Part shown: positions 17,969-27,450 of the stretch, piece by piece | Numbering within the stretch: position 1 is the stretch's first letter | Layout of the letters: every line of letters starts with the position of its first letter | Translations under genes and position numbers: made by a program | The notes under the pieces: generated by a model | What the model was told of the DNA's origin: nothing | Database searches by the model: none | Seen by the model: only the letters and a program-made list of their open reading frames with translations | Assembly: GCF_004762095.1 (NCBI RefSeq) | Contig: NZ_SIJH01000013.1 | Span: forward strand, 62,001-126,000 | DNA length: 64,000 nt | DNA from: Tabrizicola caldifontis | GTDB taxonomy: Bacteria; Pseudomonadota; Alphaproteobacteria; Rhodobacterales; Rhodobacteraceae | Direction: 5' to 3'

Positions 17969-19513
17969 ATGTCGGCATGGGGTGCCATGGGCCCGGGAAC
18001 GCGGGCTCTGATCGTTGCGCTTGGCGGTATCGCGGTGGCCGCGGTCGGGTATGTCGGTTGGAGGGCGCTGCAGCCGGTCGAGCCCGCTTTGGTGTCTGAA
18101 CCGGCACCCGAAACCGCACCCGAAGCGGCACCCGAGCCTGCGCCTGCCGCCGAGCCTGCCCCTGAAGCGGCCGCCGAGCCAGAGGCCGCAGCGGAAACGC
18201 AAAGCCCGGCCTTGGCTGCCCTGCCCAGAATCGATACCTGGCGCGTGGCACCTGATGGCGACGCGCTGATCGCCGGGCTTGCCGCCCCCGAGGCGGCGAT
18301 CGAGGTTCTGGTTGACGGGCGGGCGGTTGCGACCGGGCGGGCGCTGGCCTCTGGCCAGTTCGTGGTTCAGTTCACCCTGGCCCCCAACCCCGAGCCCAGC
18401 CTGATGTGGCTGACCATGGCCGCGGAAGGTGGTGAAGTGGTGGCGTCGGACCAGATGGTGGCGCTGGGGCCGATCGAAGGGCCGAAGCTGGCCGCTGCCG
18501 AACCGGCGGCAGAGGGTGCCGAAGCCGCGCCGGTGGCGGAACCTGCTGCCCCTCAGGCCCTTCTGCTCACCGATGAGGGCGCAGTGGTTTTGCAGGACCA
18601 GCCCGAAGCCGAACCGCTGCCGCCGGCGCAGGTAATGATCGACACGATCACCTATGCGCCCGATGGCGCGGTCCGGATCGGGGGACGGGGTGCGCCGGGG
18701 GCGCCGCTGCGGCTTTACCTGGACAATGCGCCGGTTGCGGAACTGGCCGTTCCGGGCGATGGACGGTGGCTTGTGACGCTGGGCGATACGGCACCGGGGA
18801 TCTATGTGCTGCGGGTCGATCAACTGGGCCCCGACGGCAAGGTGACCTCGCGCTTCGAAACCCCGTTCAAGCGCGAAACGCTTGAGGCGCTGGCAGCTGC
18901 GGCCGGACCTGCGGCAGTGCCGGAAGCCCCGGTGTCCGAACCCGATAGCGCGACCGTGGCAGAGCCCCCGGTGGCTGAGATTCCCGTTGCAGAGGCGCCG
19001 GCCGAAGATGCCGTGGCTCCCGAAGCCCCGGTGGCAGAGGTCGCCATGGCTGAACCCGTCGTGCCGGAAACACCCCCTGCCCAGGTGGCCGCGACCGCAG
19101 AGCCGGTGACGGAACCGGTGTCCGCTGCGGCCCCCGCGCAGGTCTCCGAACCAGTGCCGCAGCCGGATGTGGCGGCCGAAGAACCCACAGTCGCGTCCGA
19201 GCCCGTGGCCGTGGCCGAAGCCCCCGTTGAAGCCATGCCGCAGCCGCAGGCCGAAGTCGTGCCCGGACCTGAAGCGATCGAAGCGGCCCCTGCCGCCGAA
19301 GTGGCCGCATCGGTGGTTGCCGAGGCTGCCCCCGAACCGCTGCGCCCCGTGACCGTGACGGTGCAGCCGGGCTATACGCTTTGGGGCATCGCGCAGCAAC
19401 GCTATGGCGAAGGTATGCTTTACGTCCAGGTGTTCGAGGCGAACCGCGACAAGATCAGGGATCCTGACCTGATCTATCCTGGTCAGGTCTTCACTGTGCC
19501 CGAGCTGCCCTGA
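17969..19513 (+). CDS. LysM domain-containing membrane-anchored protein
   Basis: About 514 residues. There is an N-terminal helix ([19 protein letters not shown]), then a Pro/Ala/Glu-rich linker, two Ig-like segments (around residues 75-150 and 220-310), a second long Pro/Ala/Glu/Val-rich linker, and a C-terminal LysM motif of about 50 residues starting [18 protein letters not shown]. LysM binds peptidoglycan, so the protein probably spans from the inner membrane to the cell wall. I chose the ATG at 17969 because GGGGAG lies upstream; a GTG at 17921 is an alternative. The low-complexity linkers create long false reading frames on the other strand. The 3' end overlaps the ArsR gene by 31 bases. 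Confidence 0.92.
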   Translation: MSAWGAMGPGTRALIVALGGIAVAAVGYVGWRALQPVEPALVSEPAPETAPEAAPEPAPAAEPAPEAAAEPEAAAETQSPALAALPRIDTWRVAPDGDALIAGLAAPEAAIEVLVDGRAVATGRALASGQFVVQFTLAPNPEPSLMWLTMAAEGGEVVASDQMVALGPIEGPKLAAAEPAAEGAEAAPVAEPAAPQALLLTDEGAVVLQDQPEAEPLPPAQVMIDTITYAPDGAVRIGGRGAPGAPLRLYLDNAPVAELAVPGDGRWLVTLGDTAPGIYVLRVDQLGPDGKVTSRFETPFKRETLEALAAAAGPAAVPEAPVSEPDSATVAEPPVAEIPVAEAPAEDAVAPEAPVAEVAMAEPVVPETPPAQVAATAEPVTEPVSAAAPAQVSEPVPQPDVAAEEPTVASEPVAVAEAPVEAMPQPQAEVVPGPEAIEAAPAAEVAASVVAEAAPEPLRPVTVTVQPGYTLWGIAQQRYGEGMLYVQVFEANRDKIRDPDLIYPGQVFTVPELP

Positions 19514-19854
19514 ACGCCGTTCTGCCCATGGCTGCAGGCCGCCCGGACATCGGGATGGTCGCAGCAGCAATCGGCCAGAAGATAGCCGATGGTTCGGCCG
19601 ATTGCGCCGGTATCGGCCGCATAGATCACGTTCCGCGCCGCCCGACGCGACCGGACGAGGCCGGCCTGCTCCAGCGCGGCCAGATGGAATGAAAGACGCG
19701 GCGCAGGCACCGCAAGGGCTTGCGCAATCTGCCCTGCCGCCATACCTGCGGGGCCGCGCCGCACCAGAAGGCGGATCAGGTCAAGCCGCGTCTCGTGCGC
19801 CATGGCTGACAGGGCCGCAAGGACCGTGCTGCGATCCACTTTACTTCGCTCCAT
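19483..19854 (-). CDS. ArsR/SmtB family metal-type repressor
   Basis: A 123-residue winged-helix protein. The HTH covers [20 protein letters not shown] (residues 39-58) and is followed by the wing [15 protein letters not shown]. The C-terminal part has Cys96-Cys97-Cys98-Asp-His100 and a later Cys107 and His109, a cluster able to bind a thiophilic metal or metalloid. It diverges from an Atm1-type ABC exporter with a repressor-type dyad in between (19864-19880). Autoregulation and control of the exporter are likely but inferred. Confidence 0.92.
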   Translation of the reverse strand: MERSKVDRSTVLAALSAMAHETRLDLIRLLVRRGPAGMAAGQIAQALAVPAPRLSFHLAALEQAGLVRSRRAARNVIYAADTGAIGRTIGYLLADCCCDHPDVRAACSHGQNGVQGSSGTVKT

Positions 19855-19863
19855 CGTTCAACT

Positions 19864-19880
19864 ATTCAAGAACGGTTGAA
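19864..19880. promoter_or_regulatory. ArsR-type operator dyad
   Basis: TTCAA (19865-19869) and TTGAA (19876-19880) form an inverted repeat with a six-base spacer, ten bases before the ArsR start codon and 66 bases before the ABC exporter. The spacing and the TTCAA half-sites resemble known ArsR/SmtB operators. A further TTCAAC at 19857-19862 may extend the site. Confidence 0.55.
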
Positions 19881-19945
19881 ATGACCATAGACTAACCCGC
19901 GCCCTCCCGCAATGCCGCAGGGCCGGGGATCACCGGGACAGACCC

Positions 19946-21796
19946 ATGCGCCGACTGACTGCCAATGCCACTTCTGCCGATGCCGCGGGCGCGCCCGCTT
20001 CTGGCTGGCAGACCATGCGCCGCGTGGCGCCCTATCTCTGGCCAGCGGGGCAGGGCTGGGTCAAGCGCCGCGTCGTGGCCGCCATGGGTTTTCTGGTGCT
20101 GGCGAAGCTGGTTTCGGTGCTGACGCCCTATATCTACAAGCTTGCGGTGGACAGCCTTGCCAGCCAGACGGCAGCAGACCCCGGAATGCTTCTGGGCTTT
20201 GGTGCCGTCGGTCTGGTCATTGCCTACGGCATGGCGCGGTTGGGCGCGGTGCTGTTCGGCGAACTTCGCGACGCGGTCTTCGTCCGCGTCGGTCAGCGGG
20301 CGATCCGGCGGCTGGCGATCGAGACCTTCACCCATATCCACCGCCTGTCCCTGCGCTATCACATCACCCGCAAGACCGGTGGCCTGAGCCGCATCGTCGA
20401 ACGTGGGGTGAAGGGCGTCGATTTCCTTCTGCGCTTCATGCTTCTGTCCATCGGGCCGCTGATCCTGGAACTGACCATGGTCGCGGCGATATTCGCCTGG
20501 GTCTTCGGATGGCAGTATGCCGCGGTCGTCGTCGTTACCATCGCACTTTATGTCGCCTTTACCTTCAAGGTCACCGAGTGGCGCGTGAAGCTGCGGCGCG
20601 AGATGAACGACCAGGACACCGACGCCAACCAGAAGGCCATCGACAGCCTGCTGAACTTCGAGACGGTGAAGTATTTCAACGCCGAACAACGCGAGGCAGA
20701 GCGTTATGACAGTGCGATGCGCCGGTATGAGGCGGCGGCGGTCAAGACCGGGCTGTCGCTATCCTTTCTGAACGTCGGGCAGGCCTTCCTGATCACCTCG
20801 GGCCTTGTCATCGTCATGGCGATGAGCGCGCTGGGCGTGCGGGCGGGCACGCTGACCGTGGGCGATTTCGTCATGGTCAACGCCTACATGATCCAGATCA
20901 CCATGCCGCTGAACTTCCTTGGCACCGTCTACCGCGAGATCCGGCAGGCGCTGGTGGACATGGGCGAGATGTTCGGCCTGCTGGCCCAGCCGGCCGAAGT
21001 GACCGATGCGCCCGATGCAAGACCGCTGGAGGTGCGGGGCGGCGAGATCGTCTTCGACAACGTGCATTTCCATTACGAGCCGGAACGCGAGATCCTGAAA
21101 GGGATCAGCTTCCGTGTCGCCCCGGGCGAACGGGTGGCCCTGGTCGGTCCTTCGGGTTCGGGCAAGTCCACGATCGGGCGGCTGCTATTCCGCTTCTACG
21201 ACATCCAGGACGGTGCGATTCGCATCGACGGGCAGGACATCCGGCAGGTCACGCAGAGTTCGCTGCACCAGGCCATCGGCGTGGTGCCGCAGGATACGGT
21301 GCTGTTCAACGACACGATCCTATACAACATCGCCTACGGCCGGGCCGATGCGACCCGTGAAGAGATCGAGGCCGCGGCGAAGGCTGCGAAGATCCACGAC
21401 TTCATCATGCGCCTGCCGCAGGGCTATGACACGGTGGTTGGCGAACGCGGGCTCAAGCTTTCGGGTGGCGAAAAGCAGCGGGTGGGGATCGCCCGGACGC
21501 TGCTGAAGAACCCGCCCATCCTTGTGCTGGACGAGGCGACCTCGGCGTTGGACACGCAGACGGAACGCTCCATCCAGGAAAGCCTGCGCGAAATGGGGCA
21601 GGGCCGCAGCGTCATCATGATTGCGCACCGATTGTCGACCATCGCCGATGCCGACCAGATCATCGTGATGGAGGATGGCCGCATCGTCGAACAGGGCCGG
21701 CATGAAGAGCTTCTGGCGCGGCGTGGCCGCTATGCCCTGATGTGGGAGCGTCAGTCGGCCGAGGAAGACAAGGCAGCGGCCGAGGCTGCCGAGTGA
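19946..21796 (+). CDS. Atm1/HMT1-type ABC exporter (fused permease and ATPase)
   Basis: 616 residues. Six membrane helices (about residues 30-330) are fused to a nucleotide-binding domain with Walker A GPSGSGKST at about 401-409, signature LSGGEKQR from 505, and Walker B LVLDEATSALD from about 527. The sequence is closest to the ABCB7/Atm1/HMT1 group, whose bacterial members export glutathione conjugates, including metal-thiolate complexes. It diverges from an ArsR regulator with a Cys-rich tail, which suggests metal or metalloid detoxification rather than only Fe-S export. A strong terminator follows at 21815. Substrate not shown. Confidence 0.93.
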   Translation: MRRLTANATSADAAGAPASGWQTMRRVAPYLWPAGQGWVKRRVVAAMGFLVLAKLVSVLTPYIYKLAVDSLASQTAADPGMLLGFGAVGLVIAYGMARLGAVLFGELRDAVFVRVGQRAIRRLAIETFTHIHRLSLRYHITRKTGGLSRIVERGVKGVDFLLRFMLLSIGPLILELTMVAAIFAWVFGWQYAAVVVVTIALYVAFTFKVTEWRVKLRREMNDQDTDANQKAIDSLLNFETVKYFNAEQREAERYDSAMRRYEAAAVKTGLSLSFLNVGQAFLITSGLVIVMAMSALGVRAGTLTVGDFVMVNAYMIQITMPLNFLGTVYREIRQALVDMGEMFGLLAQPAEVTDAPDARPLEVRGGEIVFDNVHFHYEPEREILKGISFRVAPGERVALVGPSGSGKSTIGRLLFRFYDIQDGAIRIDGQDIRQVTQSSLHQAIGVVPQDTVLFNDTILYNIAYGRADATREEIEAAAKAAKIHDFIMRLPQGYDTVVGERGLKLSGGEKQRVGIARTLLKNPPILVLDEATSALDTQTERSIQESLREMGQGRSVIMIAHRLSTIADADQIIVMEDGRIVEQGRHEELLARRGRYALMWERQSAEEDKAAAEAAE

Positions 21797-21814
21797 TCGC
21801 GGCGGCGTGACTGC

Positions 21815-21839
21815 CCTTCCCCGGAAGAGCCGGGGAAGG
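21815..21839 (+). terminator. Rho-independent-type terminator after the ABC exporter
   Basis: CCTTCCCCGG (21815-21824) pairs perfectly with CCGGGGAAGG (21830-21839) around AAGAG and is followed by CAGGCATTTTCCTTT. This is the best-formed terminator of the window, 18 bases after the exporter stop. Confidence 0.8.
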
Positions 21840-21906
21840 CAGGCATTTTCCTTTGACCATCCGCCAGGGCCCCCGCATTCTGCGGCTATCGCAAACCGGG
21901 TGTGCG

Positions 21907-23052
21907 ATGCTGCGACGCGCCGTACCGGGAATGTTGCTCTGGCTTGGGTTGGTGACGGCCGCGCTGGCAGAAAGGTGCGTGGCCCTGATGCAGGCGGTGG
22001 ATGACTACCAGTCCATCCGGCGGCTGGGCAAGGCGGCCTTCACCATCTCGCTGCAAGTGACGGCGGCACTGGCCGAGGAATTCCCGGAAGACCAGGAAAT
22101 CCGGCGCGATCTTTCGGTCAGCTTCGAACGCATCGGCGACACTCTTGTTGCCGATGGCGATTATGACGGGGGGCTGGAAAGCTATGGCAAGGCCCTGGAG
22201 ATCCGCGAGGATCTGGCCGCGATGGATCCGGAAAACAAGCTGCGTCTGCGCGACCTGTCGGTGACTGTCGAACGCATCGGTGACATCAACAAACTGCGCG
22301 GCGACGCCGATTCGGCGTTGCTGGCCCATCAGGCAGCCGTCGCCATCCGCGAGAAACTGGCCGCTCTCGACCCCACCAACATGCTTTGGCAGCGCGATCT
22401 TTCGGTCAGTCACGAACGTCTGGGGGATGTCTACCTAAGCCAGAACGACCTGGTGGCCGCGCTTGAGGCGCAGGAAAGTTAACGCCGGCTGCGGGAAGGA
22501 ATCGTGCCACTTGATCCGGGCAATCTGCCGCGCCAGCACGACTTGGGCGTGGCGCTGGAACGGGTCGGTGATGTCAAGCTGGCGATGGGCTACCGCGCCG
22601 GGGCCATGTTCCTGCATCAGGAGACGCTGCTGCTGCCGCAGTCGATGGTGGCGGCGGATCCGACGGTGTCGCAATACAGGCGAGATACGGCCTTTTCGCT
22701 GATGAAGCTTGCCGTGCTTCATGTCGGCGACGGCAATCCCGGCGCGGCCGAACCATTGCTTGTCGAAGGGCTGCGACTACGAACCGAGCTGGCAGGCGCG
22801 CAGCCGGATGACATCGCCTTGCTGCGTGATCTTTCCTACACCGAGAACGAGCTTTCCTCGGTGCTGCTGGAGCTTGGTCGCAATGCCGAGGCGCTTGACC
22901 GGACCGCCATCCTTCTGGCCGATCCGACGCCCGAAAACCGCGAGGCTCTGGCCATTCTGGAAGAGATGGAGGCCAACGGAACGCTTCCCGCCGGCTATGA
23001 GGAACGGATCGCGGGTTTCCGCCGCAACCTGGGGCTTCCGACAAGATTCTGA
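21907..23052 (+). pseudogene. TPR-repeat secreted protein interrupted by an in-frame stop
   Basis: From the ATG at 21907 a signal peptide (AVPGMLLWLGLVTAALAERC) is followed by TPR-like repeats of the form RRDLSVSFERIGD, about 50 residues apart. Reading stops at TAA 22480-22482 after AALEAQES, yet the same frame continues with RRLREGIVPLDPGNLPRQHD and more repeats (HDLGVALERVGD, LRDLSYTENELSS) to a stop at 23052. Without the TAA the protein would be about 381 residues. The single stop in an otherwise intact repeat protein suggests a recent nonsense mutation, a sequencing error, or two separately translated parts (a GTG at 22504 is the first start after the stop). Function of the protein is unknown. 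Confidence 0.8.
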
Positions 23053-23117
23053 CCTGAAGGTGCGGCCGGGCAGGGCTTGGCAACGCGCGGGCTTTGCCTG
23101 TAAGACGGGGCAAGGCG

Positions 23118-23792
23118 ATGACAGAGGCAAGGCGCGTGAGCAATCCCGACAGTTTCATCGAAGAAGTCACCGAAGAGGTGCGCCGCGATCGGCTGTTCTC
23201 GCTGTTTCGCAAATACGGCTGGATCGGCATTCTTCTGGTGGTTGCGCTGGTCGGCGGAACGATCTGGACCGAGTGGACGAAATCAAGGGCCGAGGCGCGG
23301 GCGCAGGCCTTCGGCGATGCGCTGATCGACGCGCTGGACCTCGGGGCCCCCGACGAACGCCGTGAGGCGCTGGCCGCGATCCCGACCGATGGGGCGCAGA
23401 CTGTGCTTCTGCAGCTGGTCATTGCGTCGGACCCTGCCGAGGACCGCACCGCCACACTTGCCGCGCTGGATCGGGTGGCTGCGGATGCAACCTTGGCGCC
23501 GACCTATCGCGATCTTGCAGTGTTGCGTCGGGTTCTGGTTGCCGGGGCCGACATGCCGCTGACTGACCGTCGCGCCGCACTGGAAGAGATCGCCCAGCCG
23601 GGCCGGCCCTATCGGCCTCTGGCGGCCGAACTTCTGGCCTATCTTCTGATCGAGGAAGGCCGGACGGACGAAGCGGTAACCGCGATGACCACCCTGATGC
23701 AGGACGAGGAAGCCTCGGGCGCACTGCGTGCGCGGCTTGGCCAGATGGTCACGGCGCTTGGTGGCACATTGCCCGAAGCATCGGCGGGCTGA
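23118..23792 (+). CDS. YfgM-like membrane-anchored TPR protein
   Basis: About 224 residues. A charged cytoplasmic start (SFIEEVTEEVRRDRLFSLFRKYGW) precedes one membrane helix (IGILLVVALVGGTIW) and then helical repeats in the periplasm, the architecture of YfgM/TPR_21 proteins. It is followed directly by a BamB-like lipoprotein and der, matching the yfgM-bamB-der order of other proteobacteria. The start could be the ATG at 23118 or the GTG at 23136 (SNPDSF). Members assist the Sec translocon and periplasmic chaperones; the role here is inferred from synteny. Confidence 0.85.
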   Translation: MTEARRVSNPDSFIEEVTEEVRRDRLFSLFRKYGWIGILLVVALVGGTIWTEWTKSRAEARAQAFGDALIDALDLGAPDERREALAAIPTDGAQTVLLQLVIASDPAEDRTATLAALDRVAADATLAPTYRDLAVLRRVLVAGADMPLTDRRAALEEIAQPGRPYRPLAAELLAYLLIEEGRTDEAVTAMTTLMQDEEASGALRARLGQMVTALGGTLPEASAG

Positions 23793-23795
23793 GCG

Positions 23796-25163
23796 ATGGG
23801 ATCTTGTCAGATGGCAGGCATGACGATCAGGCTTATGACAGGTGCGGGGCTGATTGCCCTTCTGGCCGCCTGCGGCCAGAAGGAAGTGATCCTGCAAGGC
23901 GAACGCTTTCCGGTGCGCGCCGATCTTGCCGCCAGCGTGCCGGTCGAGGGGCAGCCCGCACCGACGGCCCCGGCCGAACGCGAGAATGCAAGCCAGCCGA
24001 TCAGCTTGCCGCCGCAGGTCGCCTTGGACGAATGGACGCATCGCGCTGGCAACGCGCGGCACCTGATGCCGCATGCCGCCCTATCCGCCACCCCGCAGCG
24101 GGTCTGGACGGCGAATGTAGGGTCAGGTTCGAACCGCAAGCACCGCGTCTCTGCCGCGCCCGTCGTCTCGGGCGGAAGGGTGTTCACCATCGACTCGGGG
24201 TCTGCGGTGCAGGCAACCTCGACCGGCGGGGCAGTTCTATGGAGGACGGATGTCTCGGCCGGGTTCGACCGGGGCGGCGGCCTTCCGGGGGGCGGTCTGG
24301 CCGTATCGGGCGAACGGTTGTTCGTGACCACGGGCTTCGGCGAGGTCGTGGCGCTGAACGCAGGGACCGGAGAAGTGCTGTGGCGGCAGCGCGTGGATGC
24401 GCCGGTGATGGGTGCGCCGGCGACGGATAGTGCGGCTGTCTATGTCAGCGCCCGCGACGGCGGCGCCTGGGCGATGGATGCCGCGGATGGCAAGGTGCTG
24501 TGGCAGGTGGTCGGTACGCCGGGCACGGCGGGATATCTGGGCACGGCGGCCCCTACGGTTGGTGACCGGGCGGTGATCTTTCCGACCAACGCCGGCGACC
24601 TGATGGCCGTGCTGAAGATTGGTGGCGGCACGAAGATCTGGCAGGTGTCTCTGGCCGGCAAGCGGCTGGGCCGCGCCTATGCCTACAGCGCCGATGTCAC
24701 CGGCGACGCGGTGATCGACGGCAAGGTGATGTACGCCGGGACGGCCGCTGGACGCACAGTGGCGATCTCGGCCTCTTCGGGCGAGCGGATCTGGTCGGCG
24801 GACGAAGGTGCGCTGGGCCCGGTCGCGGTCGGCGGCGGGTCGGTCTTCCTGGTGAATGACGAGGCCGAGCTGGTGCGGCTGGACGCGGCCACGGGCGAGG
24901 TGATCTGGGCCGTGCCGATGCCCTATTTCACCAACGACAAGATCAAGCGCCGCAAGGGGATTTACGCGCATTACGGCCCGGTCCTGGCGGGCGGTCGTGT
25001 GATGGTCGTGTCGTCCGATGGCCTGTTGCGTGCCTTCAACCCCGAGGATGGCAGCCTGACCTACAGCACCGAAATTCCGGGGGGTGCAGCGGCACAGCCG
25101 GCGGTGGCGGGGGGTGTGCTCTACGTTGTCAGCGGCAACGGGCAACTTCACGCTTTCCGTTAG
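23796..25163 (+). CDS. bamB: BamB-like outer-membrane assembly lipoprotein (PQQ-type beta-propeller)
   Basis: About 455 residues from the first ATG. A lipoprotein signal with lipobox LLAAC is followed by a proline-rich linker and then beta-propeller repeats of the type TGEVLWRQRVDAPV and DGKVLWQVVGTPG. BamB scaffolds the Bam complex that inserts outer-membrane barrels. Three in-frame ATGs (23796, 23811, 23820) precede the signal core, and I cannot decide between them; the last gives the most compact signal peptide. It lies three bases after the YfgM-like gene and is followed 48 bases later by der, the common bamB-der order. Confidence 0.9.
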   Translation: MGSCQMAGMTIRLMTGAGLIALLAACGQKEVILQGERFPVRADLAASVPVEGQPAPTAPAERENASQPISLPPQVALDEWTHRAGNARHLMPHAALSATPQRVWTANVGSGSNRKHRVSAAPVVSGGRVFTIDSGSAVQATSTGGAVLWRTDVSAGFDRGGGLPGGGLAVSGERLFVTTGFGEVVALNAGTGEVLWRQRVDAPVMGAPATDSAAVYVSARDGGAWAMDAADGKVLWQVVGTPGTAGYLGTAAPTVGDRAVIFPTNAGDLMAVLKIGGGTKIWQVSLAGKRLGRAYAYSADVTGDAVIDGKVMYAGTAAGRTVAISASSGERIWSADEGALGPVAVGGGSVFLVNDEAELVRLDAATGEVIWAVPMPYFTNDKIKRRKGIYAHYGPVLAGGRVMVVSSDGLLRAFNPEDGSLTYSTEIPGGAAAQPAVAGGVLYVVSGNGQLHAFR

Positions 25164-25211
25164 GGGCGAACCCGTGTATCGGGGGCGCTTCGCAGGAAAC
25201 GGACCTGAGAC

Positions 25212-26678
25212 ATGACCTTCACGCTTGCCATCGTGGGCCGGCCCAACGTGGGCAAATCGACGCTGTTCAACCGGCTGGTCGGGCGGAAGCTCGCGCTGGT
25301 CGATGATCAGCCGGGCGTGACGCGCGACCTGCGGGAAGGTGACGCAAAGCTCTTTGACCTGCGTTTCACCGTGATCGACACGGCGGGACTGGAGGATGTC
25401 ACCGACGACAGCCTGCAGGGGCGGATGCGACGCCTGACCGAACGCGCGGTGGACATGGCCGATGTCTGCCTGTTCCTGATCGACGGCCGGGTGGGTGTGA
25501 CCCCGTCGGACGAGGTTTTTGCCGACATCCTGCGCAAGAAGGCCGCCCGCGTCCTGCTTGGTGTCAACAAGGCCGAAGGAAAGGCGGGGGATGCCGGCGC
25601 GCTGGAAGCCTACAGCCTGGGCTTGGGCGAGCCTATCCGTCTGTCTGCCGAACATGGCGAGGGGCTGGATGACCTTTACCGCGCGCTGAAGCCCTTCGAG
25701 GCGGAATTCGCCGCCCGCGAGGCCGAAATCCTGCCGGAAACCGATACCGAGATTTCCGAAGAGGAGGCTGCACTTGAGGCGGACGAGACCGCCCATCGAC
25801 CGACCCGGCAGAAGCCGCTCCAGATTGCCGTGATCGGTCGCCCGAATGCAGGAAAATCCACGCTGATCAACAGGATCCTTGGCGAAGACCGGATGTTGAC
25901 CGGACCCGAGGCCGGCATCACCCGCGACGCGATTTCCGTGCGCACCGAATGGCTGGGCACGCCGGTTCGCATCTGGGATACGGCGGGGATGCGCAAGAAG
26001 GCGAAGGTGGTCGAGAAGCTGGAAAAGCTGTCGGTCGCAGATGGCTTGCGTGCGGTGCGCTTTGCCGAGGTGGTGGTGGTTCTGCTCGACGTGGAAATCC
26101 CCTTCGAGACCCAGGATCTGCGCATCGCCGATTTCGCCGAGACCGAGGGTCGCGCGGTCGTCGTGGCGGTGAACAAGTGGGATCTGGAAGAAGGCAAGCA
26201 GGAAAAGCTGGCCGAACTGAAAGAGATGTTCGATCGCCTCTTGCCCCAGTTGCGTGGCGCGCCGCTGGTGACGGTGTCAGCCAAGACGGGCCGGGGGCTC
26301 GACCGGCTGCACGATGCGATCCTGAAGGCGCATGACGTCTGGAACCGTCGCATTCCCACGGCGAAGCTGAACTCATGGCTTGGCGCGATGACCGAGGCGC
26401 ATCCGCCGCCGGCGCCCGGCGGGCACCGGATCAAGCTGCGTTACATGACCCAGGCCAAGACCAGGCCGCCTGGCTTCGTCATCAAGTGTTCGCGCCCCGA
26501 CGAGCTGCCGGAAAGCTACAAGCGGTATCTGATCAACGGGCTGCGCGACCATTTCGACATGCCGGGAACGCCGATCCGGCTGTTCCTGCGGTCTCAGGGC
26601 GACCAGAACCCGTTCAAGGACCGCAAGTTCCATACGCCGTCGCGCCTTCGCAAGCATATCGACAAGAAGCGGGACTGA
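25212..26678 (+). CDS. der: Ribosome biogenesis GTPase Der
   Basis: A 488-residue tandem GTPase essential for 50S assembly. The first G domain has GRPNVGKST at residues 8-16 and DTAGLED; the second has GRPNAGKST from residue 209, DTAGMRKK and NKWD. The C-terminal KH-like domain contains [17 protein letters not shown] and ends in basic residues (HIDKKRD). The linker between the G domains is acidic. It starts at the ATG at 25212. It is the last gene of a probable yfgM-bamB-der transcript. Confidence 0.98.
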   Translation: MTFTLAIVGRPNVGKSTLFNRLVGRKLALVDDQPGVTRDLREGDAKLFDLRFTVIDTAGLEDVTDDSLQGRMRRLTERAVDMADVCLFLIDGRVGVTPSDEVFADILRKKAARVLLGVNKAEGKAGDAGALEAYSLGLGEPIRLSAEHGEGLDDLYRALKPFEAEFAAREAEILPETDTEISEEEAALEADETAHRPTRQKPLQIAVIGRPNAGKSTLINRILGEDRMLTGPEAGITRDAISVRTEWLGTPVRIWDTAGMRKKAKVVEKLEKLSVADGLRAVRFAEVVVVLLDVEIPFETQDLRIADFAETEGRAVVVAVNKWDLEEGKQEKLAELKEMFDRLLPQLRGAPLVTVSAKTGRGLDRLHDAILKAHDVWNRRIPTAKLNSWLGAMTEAHPPPAPGGHRIKLRYMTQAKTRPPGFVIKCSRPDELPESYKRYLINGLRDHFDMPGTPIRLFLRSQGDQNPFKDRKFHTPSRLRKHIDKKRD

Positions 26679-26707
26679 CGGGAGCGGGCAGGGGCCGTGC
26701 CGCAGGT

Positions 26708-27415
26708 TCAGGTGCGGCGCAGATCAAGGGCAAGGCGCACCAGCATGATCAACGCGCCACCTGCGGCGGCCCATGCCACGGCCATCTGTGTGCCCCAGTT
26801 CGCTGCAACGACGCCGCCCAGGGCCCAGATCACGGTCAGCCCGTAAATCGGCATCCCGGGCTTGCGGGACTGCACCGCAATGGCCAGCAGCAGCACCAGG
26901 GCAAGCATTCCCAGGGCAGACCCGGTATTGGACAGGATGCCGTAGCCGGCAATCAGAACGCCGGTGGACACGGCCGCAGCTGCCGTCAGCCAGCCCGCGA
27001 AGATTGCCGTGGGCGCGCTGAGAAGCCAGCGGTCGGGCTCGGTCGGGGAACGGAGAAAGGCAGTCAGCGCGGCGAAGGCCATGATCCAGATCGTCACCGT
27101 GCCCCAGGTTGCCGAAGTTCCGGCAATCCACAGCCAGCCAGAGCCAACCAGAACCGCCAGCGTCAGCGGCAGGCGCGTGGGCGCCCATGCAGGGTGGTCG
27201 GCACGTCGCAAGAGGCCGAAAACGGCGTGCAGGATCAACCAGGCATAGATCAGCGACCAGATCGCAAAGGCATAACCTGCGGGCTGGATGAAGGGCCGAC
27301 CGATCTGCACCGGAAACAACGCCGGGTCGTAGCCGGTGAAGGGCGGTGTGACGAATGGCGCCAGCCCGAAGGCCAGTGTCGCGGCAAGCAGGATCAGGGC
27401 GGGTGCGCGTGTCAT
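26708..27415 (-). CDS. TspO/MBR-like (tryptophan-rich) integral membrane protein
   Basis: 235 residues with about seven hydrophobic helices. The segment IQPAGYAFAIWSLIYAWLILHA, rich in aromatic residues, resembles the first loop of tryptophan-rich sensory (TspO-related) proteins, although the protein is longer than classical TspO (about 160 residues). Function is not established; relatives bind tetrapyrroles. I chose the ATG at 27415, which begins MTRAPALILLAATLAFG, a good first helix. The gene follows serS by 35 bases on the same strand. Confidence 0.7.
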   Translation of the reverse strand: MTRAPALILLAATLAFGLAPFVTPPFTGYDPALFPVQIGRPFIQPAGYAFAIWSLIYAWLILHAVFGLLRRADHPAWAPTRLPLTLAVLVGSGWLWIAGTSATWGTVTIWIMAFAALTAFLRSPTEPDRWLLSAPTAIFAGWLTAAAAVSTGVLIAGYGILSNTGSALGMLALVLLLAIAVQSRKPGMPIYGLTVIWALGGVVAANWGTQMAVAWAAAGGALIMLVRLALDLRRT

Positions 27416-27450
27416 GGTGATATTACGCGCACCGGCTGGTTTCGGATCCG

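Noticed and set aside
17675-19570. 631-codon open frame opposite the LysM gene
   Set aside because: It is rich in Gly, Arg and His with no domain, and arises because the Pro/Ala/Glu codons of the LysM linkers lack stops when read in reverse.
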